Shown piece by piece: positions 1 to 8,629 of a stretch of DNA of 8,629 bases (position 1 is the first letter of the stretch; every line of letters begins with the position of its first letter). This DNA is from an uncultured Rikenellaceae bacterium (GTDB lineage Bacteria > Bacteroidota > Bacteroidia > Bacteroidales > Rikenellaceae). Location: NCBI GenBank assembly GCA_949284665.1, contig CASDWR010000075.1, forward strand, positions 1-8,629, in the 5' to 3' direction. Made by a program: the position numbers and the translations under genes. The notes under the pieces are model-generated. The model was not told where the DNA came from and did not search any database. It saw nothing but the letters and a program-made list of their open reading frames with translations.

Positions 1-198
1 ACCTGCCCACACGGAGGGTTCATCCACTCCGACATGGAGGTTCTCAATTCGGACAAGCCTGCCGCAATACGCCCGATCGAACGAAGCAATGGTCATTGTT
101 GCCGCAGACAACTTCGATTCCGATTCGACCGCCACATACGAACCGAGTATCTCCGTCGATTCGAATTCCTCAACCTTATAATCACTCCACGGGTTTAT
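1..198 (-). pseudogene. In-frame continuation of the DUF5689-like gene after the TAA (partial)
   Basis: Reading the minus strand onward from the TAA at 199-201 in the same frame gives 66 sense codons with no further stop before the window edge. The translation begins INPWSDYKVEEFESTEIL and ends with GRLVRIENLHVGVDEPSVWAG. A G(R/K)LV.(I/L)EN motif followed by a WA pair is what I expect in the second half of DUF5689 proteins, after the GxYYGxxQ(M/L)G segment that ends the upstream part. The two pieces therefore look like one ancestral gene separated by a single nonsense codon. No plausible independent start sits at the head of this segment. The only ATG, at 94-96, falls mid-domain. The true 3' end lies outside the window. 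Confidence 0.7.
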
Positions 199-585
199 TT
201 ACAAACCCATTTGAATAACACCATAGTAACAACCAAGTGCCAGCCCGACTGCATGAATCGTCACCCGATGACCTTTTGGATAGAAACGATACACGTCGTA
301 AAACCCGGCGCACACTTCCACCGCTCCCGATTCATCCTCCACCACAAAACTGCGGTAGAAATTTCCCGATTCGTCATTTGCCGAGATCATTCCCGACAGG
401 ACCAGATCATCCGTTATGACCGTACGATCACCATAATACCGTTCCATCAGCATAGAGAGAGAAGCGTTGCTCTCCGCAGTCGACCTTTCCTCCGTATCGG
501 GGAGATCCTCGAATCGATCATACCCGCATCCATCGCAGAATATCAGGAGTAAAATTGCAATCGCATATTTCGTTTTCGTCATCAT
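199..585 (-). CDS. DUF5689-like lipoprotein, N-terminal part, ended by an in-frame TAA
   Basis: This 128-codon frame encodes a probable exported lipoprotein. It starts with a short basic end and a hydrophobic stretch (about residues 7-16). Cys20 follows in the context FCDGC, then an acidic, polar linker. The lipobox is imperfect because position -3 is Cys rather than Leu. Residues about 60-128 look like the OB-fold-like DUF5689 domain of Bacteroidota: the pattern runs LVLSGMISANDESGNFYR, then an ED.SGAVEV strand, then GLALGCYYGVIQMGL. Function is unknown; relatives are cell-surface proteins often encoded beside TonB-dependent receptors, and this ATG lies 1 bp after the stop of such a gene, suggesting translational coupling. 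A second ATG follows immediately, so the start is ambiguous by one codon. The frame stops at TAA (199-201) in mid-domain, but the same frame continues open to base 1. The product is therefore probably a truncation. The family call rests on remembered patterns, not a search. Confidence 0.75.
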   Translation of the reverse strand: MMTKTKYAIAILLLIFCDGCGYDRFEDLPDTEERSTAESNASLSMLMERYYGDRTVITDDLVLSGMISANDESGNFYRSFVVEDESGAVEVCAGFYDVYRFYPKGHRVTIHAVGLALGCYYGVIQMGL

Positions 586-586
586 A

Positions 587-3046
587 TCAGAAACGATAAA
601 ACAGGTTCAACGACATGTTGCGCGGATAGGCATATCCCAGACGGGAGTCGGCCGGGACACAGCCGCTATCCTTGAGGTAAATACGCATTTGTTCGTAACC
701 GCCGTATATCATGTCGTCCCGATTCAGCAGGTTGTTGACAGCCACTCCGGCAAACAGATCGTATCCGAAAATTCGAAATCGTTTCGTAACATAGAGATTT
801 ACGATCACCGCATCGGGCAATCGTTCCTGATGCCGAAACGCTGCGAGCATTTCAGGAGATCCGGCCAACACCGCGGTCCGGGTACTACGCCGTAAAGGGT
901 TCATTGTCACATGGCGTTGCGAAGCCCACAGACATTGGAAATCGAAACCCCATCCCGAGGCAGACATGTAATCGGCCTCGACACCTGCAAACAACTGCGG
1001 CGAAGGTGACGATACCAGCCCCCGAAGAGTGCTCGTTCCGTTTGCCAACAACACCTTTTTCCCGGATTCGGAGTAGATCGTCATCTGCGGATCGGACAAA
1101 TACCGATATCTGTTCCATGCGAACAATGTAGAAAGATTCAGACGAGGCGAAAGACGCAGGCGAACCTCCATCTCGACTCCTGCATGCAAATCGCTTATCC
1201 CGGTCAACGCTGCCGTTGCATAACAACCGTACAAATCATCATAATAGCGATAGAGTTCCGTCCCTCGGGCGTAATGGTTGCAATAACCCGTCAACCCGAC
1301 CTCGACACCGGAGAGCAATCCCCGAAAAGCGACTTCGCCCCCGACGACCGACTGTTGTCGAACACCGTCGATCGTATGATTGGCATAAAGGGGTGCGATG
1401 AAAACATCCCCGTAAAGCGGTTCGACCGTCATTGCGAACAATGACGCCGACATCGTAAGACGATTCGAAAAAAGATAGTGCGCTCCGATATTAAAACGAT
1501 AATTCGTAAAGGGAAAACGCTCGGACGGGCCATACGAAGCCTTCCCCGGATCGGTCCCCTTCTCATAATTTCCGAAACGACAAAGCGACGACTCCCTTAA
1601 CTCGGCTGCACATACAGCGCCGAAAGGACCATCAAGCCACACCGCCGACCCATAAATGCCGAACGAAAATGAACGAATATCGAAGTCGTATCCAAATCGA
1701 TCCTCTTCTCCCGCCTGCCTGTACGAATGACGGATGTCGCTTCTGTCATCCTCGCCGTCCATCGCATAGGGATCAATATCGACAACGCATTCGGCTCCCA
1801 ACAAGTCTTTGACTCGTTTGAAAAGATTACTCTGGTCCAAATATAGCTTCATGCCATACTCGAGCGTTACATTCCGGTTTGTTTCGGTTACACACGACAA
1901 AGCGGCTCGCAAACCTCGAACGCACTCAACACGTTCATCTGCCACATATGCCGCCTTCCCGTCCGAAGCAAAACGATTCGCTCTCCACATCCGCCCCCAA
2001 TCAATCTGGCTGCAATTCTCACCCTCAGACCGCCACAATGCACGTATTGCATCGGCCTTGTCCGGATCGGAGAAATAACTCGGCAAAGAACGATAGTAAT
2101 CGGGCATCGGGTTCGGGGCATCGTACCAGGTCATTCCACTCGTACTTTTCTCTCCACCATACCCGACAACGGAAAACGTACTACGGCTCTTGTCTGAAAC
2201 CGAAAAATCGCATACGATGGCAGCAAGAGGCATAAAATCACGACGTACCCGTGCGTTACGGACTTTACCGCCGTAAAACCCCCATGCTGGGTTGTAGAGA
2301 TGGTCGCCGGCCAAATCGTATGCTTCACGCGTCGTCCAACTGCGTAATCCGACCAATGAGGGAGCTGCCGCAACAAAAAAGGACAACCGACAATCGCTTG
2401 TCGCCGATACCGATGCTCCGGCAGAACACATGACCGCATCAGTAAACACGCCCGATACAAAGGCATCGCGTCCCCAGCGCCGTGTAACGGTGGCAAACCA
2501 CGCCCCTTTCTCCCCCATGTATCCGCTTCCACCGACCGAAATTCCAAACCGATAACGTGCCTGCGCATAACCGACACGCAACAGATGCCCCGGATAACGG
2601 GACGACGCCCGGATATCGTAATGTTCGGCCAGTGCGCCTGCAAAAGGTTCCTTGGCAACAGACATTCGGGTCGGGACATCGCTACGGGGAACCGACGATG
2701 CCCACAAGGAAGACAAAAGAGCATAATCGGGATAACCGTTCAATGCCCGAGGCAATTCGGTATTACACAAATAATTTTCAGAAAAACGATACGGAATGCC
2801 CCTGTATCGATAAGTCACGAAACGAAGGCCATAGCGACGAATTGTTTCCGCCAAAGAGAGTTCCCCTCCCCCAAGCGGCACATAGAAAAGCGACGTATCG
2901 GTGACTATCTCGAGAAATTCATCGTCCGACGGATTCGCCCGATAAAATTCATCGCTCAACGGTTGTCCGCAAACAACCGTAAAACATAGGGTCAACAGAA
3001 ACGTACAACATAATCTCTTCACAATATCGGGGGCAATTATGAACAT
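587..3046 (-). CDS. TonB-dependent-receptor-like outer-membrane beta-barrel protein with reduced plug
   Basis: This is a probable 819-residue outer-membrane protein. A hydrophobic signal sequence (about residues 9-27, KRLCCTFLLTLCFTVVCG) should direct export. Residues about 60-125 resemble a shortened receptor plug: YGLRFVTYRYRGIPYRF, then a SLWA element. No TonB box or carboxypeptidase-like N-terminal domain is evident. The rest is rich in alternating aromatic and polar strands. It carries motifs I associate with Bacteroidota receptors: YNPAWGFYGGKVRNARV (about 251-267), DAPNPMPDYYRSLPSYF (about 309-325) and NNLLNRDDMIYGGYEQMR near the C-terminus. The end, NLFYRF, fits a terminal barrel strand with a C-terminal aromatic residue. 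The ligand cannot be told. An in-frame TAG lies eight codons upstream of the ATG. A GTG at codon 9 (3022) would give a more typical signal peptide and may be the true start. The DUF5689-like lipoprotein follows 1 bp downstream, implying a two-gene surface unit. Confidence 0.8.
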   Translation of the reverse strand: MFIIAPDIVKRLCCTFLLTLCFTVVCGQPLSDEFYRANPSDDEFLEIVTDTSLFYVPLGGGELSLAETIRRYGLRFVTYRYRGIPYRFSENYLCNTELPRALNGYPDYALLSSLWASSVPRSDVPTRMSVAKEPFAGALAEHYDIRASSRYPGHLLRVGYAQARYRFGISVGGSGYMGEKGAWFATVTRRWGRDAFVSGVFTDAVMCSAGASVSATSDCRLSFFVAAAPSLVGLRSWTTREAYDLAGDHLYNPAWGFYGGKVRNARVRRDFMPLAAIVCDFSVSDKSRSTFSVVGYGGEKSTSGMTWYDAPNPMPDYYRSLPSYFSDPDKADAIRALWRSEGENCSQIDWGRMWRANRFASDGKAAYVADERVECVRGLRAALSCVTETNRNVTLEYGMKLYLDQSNLFKRVKDLLGAECVVDIDPYAMDGEDDRSDIRHSYRQAGEEDRFGYDFDIRSFSFGIYGSAVWLDGPFGAVCAAELRESSLCRFGNYEKGTDPGKASYGPSERFPFTNYRFNIGAHYLFSNRLTMSASLFAMTVEPLYGDVFIAPLYANHTIDGVRQQSVVGGEVAFRGLLSGVEVGLTGYCNHYARGTELYRYYDDLYGCYATAALTGISDLHAGVEMEVRLRLSPRLNLSTLFAWNRYRYLSDPQMTIYSESGKKVLLANGTSTLRGLVSSPSPQLFAGVEADYMSASGWGFDFQCLWASQRHVTMNPLRRSTRTAVLAGSPEMLAAFRHQERLPDAVIVNLYVTKRFRIFGYDLFAGVAVNNLLNRDDMIYGGYEQMRIYLKDSGCVPADSRLGYAYPRNMSLNLFYRF

Positions 3047-3348
3047 TACGAAGATAACGATTATTTTCTACAAACCACCTTGTTATCCCTAAAAAAGGAT
3101 GCTTTTTATCACTTACCCGCTCCCTATTCCGACCCCATGACTCCATTATGGCCGCATTGGCTCCCGTATTTTGAAACAGCACCATACAAGGCAAAAAAGC
3201 GAAACGGGACAAAACTCTCATAGAGTTTGCACCGTTTCGCGTCCAAATATCTCTCGTACGATAAGGCTACTTACTCAAACCTGGATTCTAGTCCTCCGGG
3301 TCATCCATCGCCACCGGTTAGGATTCGCCGTCATCTGGCGACTCATCT
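3047..3348. other. Intergenic region between yidC and the receptor-like gene
   Basis: This stretch of about 300 bases separates the end of the yidC gene string from the receptor-like gene. From yidC outwards it holds an untranslated tail of about 108 bases with a small 5-bp hairpin (tcgcc 3325-3329 with ggcga 3337-3341), then a strong terminator (3193-3240). About 145 A+T-leaning bases remain before the receptor start and should carry its promoter. I could not find a convincing pair of the Bacteroidota promoter elements TTTG and TAnnTTTG there. No tRNA, long repeat or convincing small gene was seen. Confidence 0.6.
3193..3240 (-). terminator. Rho-independent terminator after yidC
   Basis: The arms gcgaaacgg (3199-3207) and ccgtttcgc (3232-3240) form a perfect 9-bp stem. 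Inside it, aaactct (3212-3218) pairs with agagttt (3222-3228) in a second 7-bp stem with a 3-base loop; a small asymmetric internal loop separates the two. Read on the minus strand, the hairpin is followed directly by six T residues (complement of 3193-3198). No T-run follows it on the plus strand, so it should act only on minus-strand transcripts, that is the DUF349-pyrG-yidC string. It also insulates the receptor-like gene from that transcript. Confidence 0.82.
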
Positions 3349-5265
3349 TCATCTGCGTTTACCTTGTTGCTGGCGCTGCATCTGCTGTTGCTGGCGCATC
3401 AACTCTTCGTAACGCGCCTGCCATTTACTTTTTTTCACGGGTTTTTTGGCGTTGCTCTTCAACTTTGCCAAAAGTTTTTCCTCATTGACCAAATAGCGGA
3501 ATCCTGTCATCTGGCCGATCGTAAAGAGATTGGAGAGCAAGTAGTAATAACACAGACCGCTCGCATAGCTATTGAACCAGAACAACAACATGATCGGCAT
3601 CAGATAGAGCGTCATAAATTTCATACCCGCCATTTGCGGACCGGCAGCAGCCGTCTGGGCATAACTGATCTTCGAGTATACAAACATCGCCGCAGCCATC
3701 AACAAAGCGAACAAACTTACGTGATCGCCGTACCAAGGAATATTGAAAGGCAGATTGAGGACACTGTCATACGACGACAAATCCTCCGCCCACAGGAAAC
3801 TCTGACCGCGCAACTCGATCGATGCAGGGAAGAAACGAAACAAGGCAATCAAAACCGGAAACTGAATCAGCATCGGCAAACACCCACCCATCGGGTTCAC
3901 CCCACATTTCTTGTAGAGTTCCATCATGGCCTGCTGTTTCTTCATGGCATCCTCCGGTTTCGGATACTTGGCATTCAACTCGTCCACTTCGGGTTTGAGT
4001 ACACGCATCTTCGCCGAAGACAGATAGGATTTATAGGTGAGCGGCAAAATCAAAAGTTTCACCAATACCGTAAGGATCAATATAATGAGTCCATAACTGG
4101 AAATATACTTACCCAAAAAGTCGAACACAGGGATTACCAGCCAAAGATTCACCCAACGGATCAATTTCCCGCCAAGCGGAACCAAGCGCTGCAACTCTTC
4201 TTCGCGATACTCCTTAAGCACGGAATATTTGTTCGGACCGAAATAGAAACGGAACGCATAATTCTGTCGATCCGGATAGAATGCCGACGACAATTTGGCA
4301 TCGAAATTCTTGATCAGTCCGAAACCGGGTTCATACGTTTCGTACTTCAAGACGGCATTCTGGAAATCGTCCTGGGCAAGCAAAACGGACGAAAAAAACT
4401 GCTGCTTGAATGCAACCCAGTCCGTTTTTGTTTTTACATCCTCGCTTTTCGTACCGTCCGACATACCGAGTTGTTCGATTCCGGAATCCCCGGGATAATG
4501 GTAGGCGACGGTCGTGTACATGTTTTCGTTCTTAAACCCTTTCTCATTCTGAAGACTCGTATTCCGCCAGTCGATGGTGAAGTCGGAAAGATTCGACGTC
4601 CACTCCTCCATACCCACGAATCGAATGTCGAAATCGATCATGTAACTGTCGGGATGGATCGTATAGCGATACTCCACATAGGCTCCCTCGTCGATCGGCA
4701 GGCGGAGTGCAAGGGTTTTACTCTCCTCTCCCGTCCCCAATACGCCACCGGCCAAAGAATCGGCCACAAAATAATATTCCGCCGTATTTACCTGTGCATA
4801 GTTGTAATTCTTGCGCAAGAAAAAACAAACATCAAAAACGGATGATCCCTCCTTGAACATCATCAATGGCTCACCGTTATAACGTTTGTAGTCTTTCAAC
4901 TCGACATTCGCAACTTTGGCACCGTGTGAAGAGACATACAGACGCAACAGATCGTTTTCGAGCGTATAGATCTGCTCCTGACCCTGTGAAGCATCGACCA
5001 ACGATTGGCCAAACGTATTAACCCGCGCAGCATAGGCTGCAGCAGAATCAGCCTTCTGCGACAATTCAGCATCGGTCGCAGAGCGAACTTCCAATGAATC
5101 GACCGGTATGGCCGAAAGATATTTCTCCGGATGTTGTACCCGATCCAATGAATCGGCAATTTCCTGCTGACGAATGAATTTTTCCTGTTGCTTGGTATTG
5201 TACCATGTATATCCGAAAAGAATTACACCGATAATAAGAAGTCCTAACAGCGATTTTTTATCCAT
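3349..5265 (-). CDS. yidC: Membrane protein insertase YidC (YidC/Oxa1 family)
   Basis: YidC inserts and folds inner-membrane proteins, alone or with the Sec translocon. At 638 residues this is the long Gram-negative form. There is an N-terminal membrane anchor (about residues 5-21), then a periplasmic beta-rich domain to about residue 360. The conserved insertase core follows, with membrane segments near 373-386, 390-409, 462-480, 515-531 and 552-582. The core motif PLTYKSYLSSAKMRVLKPE (about 408-426) and the NPMGGCLPMLIQFPVLIALF segment (about 457-476) are diagnostic. The groove residue that is Arg366 in E. coli appears as Lys403 here, keeping the positive charge. The C-terminal tail (about 600-638) is basic and ends in a Gln/Arg-rich run, a plausible ribosome-contacting extension. 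The ATG lies 14 bp after the pyrG stop with an A/T-rich leader and no clear ribosome-binding site. It is probably the last gene of its operon, given the terminator downstream. Confidence 0.98.
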   Translation of the reverse strand: MDKKSLLGLLIIGVILFGYTWYNTKQQEKFIRQQEIADSLDRVQHPEKYLSAIPVDSLEVRSATDAELSQKADSAAAYAARVNTFGQSLVDASQGQEQIYTLENDLLRLYVSSHGAKVANVELKDYKRYNGEPLMMFKEGSSVFDVCFFLRKNYNYAQVNTAEYYFVADSLAGGVLGTGEESKTLALRLPIDEGAYVEYRYTIHPDSYMIDFDIRFVGMEEWTSNLSDFTIDWRNTSLQNEKGFKNENMYTTVAYHYPGDSGIEQLGMSDGTKSEDVKTKTDWVAFKQQFFSSVLLAQDDFQNAVLKYETYEPGFGLIKNFDAKLSSAFYPDRQNYAFRFYFGPNKYSVLKEYREEELQRLVPLGGKLIRWVNLWLVIPVFDFLGKYISSYGLIILILTVLVKLLILPLTYKSYLSSAKMRVLKPEVDELNAKYPKPEDAMKKQQAMMELYKKCGVNPMGGCLPMLIQFPVLIALFRFFPASIELRGQSFLWAEDLSSYDSVLNLPFNIPWYGDHVSLFALLMAAAMFVYSKISYAQTAAAGPQMAGMKFMTLYLMPIMLLFWFNSYASGLCYYYLLSNLFTIGQMTGFRYLVNEEKLLAKLKSNAKKPVKKSKWQARYEELMRQQQQMQRQQQGKRR

Positions 5266-5279
5266 TTTATATCAAATCG

Positions 5280-6953
<1,674 letters not shown>

Positions 6954-6957
6954 TTAT

Positions 6958-8629
6958 TTATTCCTGTTTGTCGATCAACCGAATCTTCTCGATCGCCTCA
7001 TTCATCTCTGCACGACTCTTTTCGATTTTTAACTTCACATCGTTTATCATGGCTTCCGCATTCTTCGATCGCGAGAAGAACCCGATATTGTTCTCCAGCA
7101 GAGCAATCTCGCTTTCAAGTTGTTTCACCTTGTTGTAAAGACGATCGCGCTCCATTCTCAAACGTCGGTCGCCACTGTTCTTCAAATCGGAAACCTTATT
7201 GCGGTAGCGCTCCATGTAACGATCTTTCTCTCCGCTGCGCAACGTAGCGAACAGCGCATCCATCAATGCCTTGTAGCGTGCCTGTATTTCATCCTTGTGT
7301 TTCAGGGGGACAAAACCTATTTCACTCCATCGACGCTGGAACTCTTTGATCTTCTCGAAACCGCCTTCGGTAATGTCGCATGCCTCGATCTCGGCCAGCA
7401 AGGCAATCTTCTTCTCTAGATTCACTTCATGCTGAGCATCCACACCGGCAAAATGGTTGGCCTTACGCTCGAAAAAGTAATCGCATGCCGCACGGAACCG
7501 CTTCCATACCGCATCCGAATGACGACGCGGTACAGGCCCGATCTCTTTCCAACGTTTCTGCAAAGCAATCAATTCATCAGTGGTCTTCCTCCACTGCTCG
7601 CTTTCCTTAATCGCTTCTGCCTGTTCGCATATCTCGACCTTCAATTGCAGATTGTGCTCCATCTCGGTTTTCAACTGCTCGTAGAATTTACGTTTCAGTT
7701 CGAAAAACCGGTCACACGCATTGCGGAATCGCTCATAAATCTTCGCATTATCCTTTTTGGGGGCAAAGCCGATGGTTTTCCACACCTTTTGTATTTCAAT
7801 CAACCGGTCGGATGCCTTATTCCACTCTTTACGCGAGGTAAGCAGCTCGGAGGCCAACTCTTCGGCCTTTACACACAGTTCGGTTTTCAGCTCAAGGTTG
7901 CGTTTCTGCTCACTCTTGATCTTTTCGAAATACTCCTGATGCTGTTTATTGATTCGGGAACTTGCTTCCTTGAAACGTTCCCATAATGTCTCTTTATACT
8001 CGTTGGCCACCGGGCCTGTTTCCCTCCATTGTTCATGCAAATCCTGCAATTTGCGGAATGCCGTCACTACCGAAGGTTCGAGTATCAAGGCTTCGGCCAT
8101 CTCACAAAGCTGCACTTTCGTCTCGTAGTTATGTTTCAGGTCGAGATCGCGCAATTCCTTGTTTATCTTGATGTAATTGTAGAAATTCTCCACATGGAGA
8201 TTGTAGGTCTCCCACAACTCTTTCACATTGGCCTGAGGAACCACTCCCGTCTCTTTCCATCGCTGCTGTAAGTCCCGGAACGCAGTAAAGGTATTGTTGA
8301 GAGTTTCATTGCTGTTAATCAGTTCCTTCAGGTCTTCGATAATCTTCAACTTGATCTTCAGATTATCCTCCTTCGTTCGTTCCAGATTGGCCATATATTC
8401 CTCACGGCGGCGGCGGTACTCGGCAAACAGCTCTTTGAGCTTCAACTCTTCCATATCCACCGGTGCCATAAACTCATCCGGATTCCCGCCTGCATCGATA
8501 AACTGGCGCCGCAACTGTTCGTATTCTGCACGATGCAGTTTGTAAAAAGCGACCTTGATCGCCTCGATTTCATAGCGCAGCATCTGGACGGGCTTGGTCT
8601 CAAGCAACGTGGCGAACAAATCCACCAGT
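6958..8629 (-). CDS. DUF349 repeat protein (5' end beyond the window)
   Basis: This is a hydrophilic, mostly helical protein of unknown function, probably cytoplasmic since no membrane segment is visible. At least 556 codons are present and the frame is still open at the window edge; a GTG at 8623-8625 is preceded by an in-frame CTG, so the true start lies outside. Counting from that GTG, five DUF349 repeats are visible. Each has a core Trp followed by a (T/I)G.(V/A)P-like motif: W123 (RWKETGVVP), W200 (QWRETGPVA), W282 (VWKTIGFAP), W359 (RWKEIGPVP) and W433 (RWSEIGFVP), spaced 74-82 residues apart. Each is followed by a helix of the form (W/Y).RF..A(C/S)..F in the central repeats. The C-terminal region (about 462-555) is a highly charged coiled coil. 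The gene lies 34 bp upstream of pyrG and probably shares its transcript. The family is common in Bacteroidota, but I know of no established role to assign. Confidence 0.92.
   Translation of the reverse strand, partial: LVDLFATLLETKPVQMLRYEIEAIKVAFYKLHRAEYEQLRRQFIDAGGNPDEFMAPVDMEELKLKELFAEYRRRREEYMANLERTKEDNLKIKLKIIEDLKELINSNETLNNTFTAFRDLQQRWKETGVVPQANVKELWETYNLHVENFYNYIKINKELRDLDLKHNYETKVQLCEMAEALILEPSVVTAFRKLQDLHEQWRETGPVANEYKETLWERFKEASSRINKQHQEYFEKIKSEQKRNLELKTELCVKAEELASELLTSRKEWNKASDRLIEIQKVWKTIGFAPKKDNAKIYERFRNACDRFFELKRKFYEQLKTEMEHNLQLKVEICEQAEAIKESEQWRKTTDELIALQKRWKEIGPVPRRHSDAVWKRFRAACDYFFERKANHFAGVDAQHEVNLEKKIALLAEIEACDITEGGFEKIKEFQRRWSEIGFVPLKHKDEIQARYKALMDALFATLRSGEKDRYMERYRNKVSDLKNSGDRRLRMERDRLYNKVKQLESEIALLENNIGFFSRSKNAEAMINDVKLKIEKSRAEMNEAIEKIRLIDKQE

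Noticed and set aside
34..552. Plus-strand open frame of 172 codons across the lipoprotein region
   Set aside because: The minus strand carries the lipobox and DUF5689-like motifs through this whole stretch, including past the TAA. The plus-strand product has no recognisable features.
3047..3095. Possible Bacteroidota promoter (TTTG and TATCTTCG on the minus strand) ahead of the receptor-like gene
   Set aside because: The -7-like element has a mismatch, and its spacing from TTTG is about 14 bases rather than the usual 19-21 or so. The match is too weak to call.
2949..3221. 90-codon minus-strand frame with a signal-like N-terminus
   Set aside because: It begins inside the terminator hairpin and overlaps the receptor-like start in another frame by about 100 bases. 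The hydrophobic start is probably coincidental.
3275..3346. 23-codon minus-strand frame just after the yidC stop, Arg- and Trp-rich
   Set aside because: It is too short to distinguish from chance, no ribosome-binding site is evident, and nothing suggests conservation. It more likely lies in the 3' untranslated tail.
3364..4845. Long plus-strand open frame of 493 codons opposite yidC
   Set aside because: It lies wholly antisense to the unmistakable yidC gene. Its product is rich in His, Arg and Gln with no recognisable domain, which fits a codon-bias shadow.

Overview
The window reads as a chromosomal segment of a Bacteroidota bacterium, most likely of the order Bacteroidales. The evidence is a long-form YidC with a large periplasmic domain, a TonB-dependent-receptor-type barrel paired with a DUF5689 lipoprotein, a multi-repeat DUF349 protein, and starts that mostly lack a clear Shine-Dalgarno sequence. 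The genus cannot be fixed from the sequence alone. All genes lie on the minus strand, so transcription runs from base 8629 towards base 1. No RNA genes, mobile elements or CRISPR arrays were seen.

The right part (about 3190-8629) is a housekeeping gene string: a DUF349 repeat protein whose 5' end lies beyond the window, then pyrG (CTP synthase) 34 bp downstream, then yidC (membrane protein insertase) 14 bp further on. The tight spacing suggests one transcript. A strong two-tier hairpin followed on the minus strand by six T residues (3193-3240) probably ends it, about 110 bases past the yidC stop.

The left part (1-3046) is an accessory outer-membrane pair: an 819-codon beta-barrel protein resembling a TonB-dependent receptor with a reduced plug, and 1 bp downstream a DUF5689-type lipoprotein gene. 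The lipoprotein frame is cut by an in-frame TAA at 199-201. The same frame then stays open for 66 codons to the window edge and still encodes recognisable DUF5689-like sequence. The gene therefore looks split by a nonsense codon, which is the most notable observation here. I found no clear new multi-gene system; the candidate oddities are the broken lipoprotein and its plug-poor partner.
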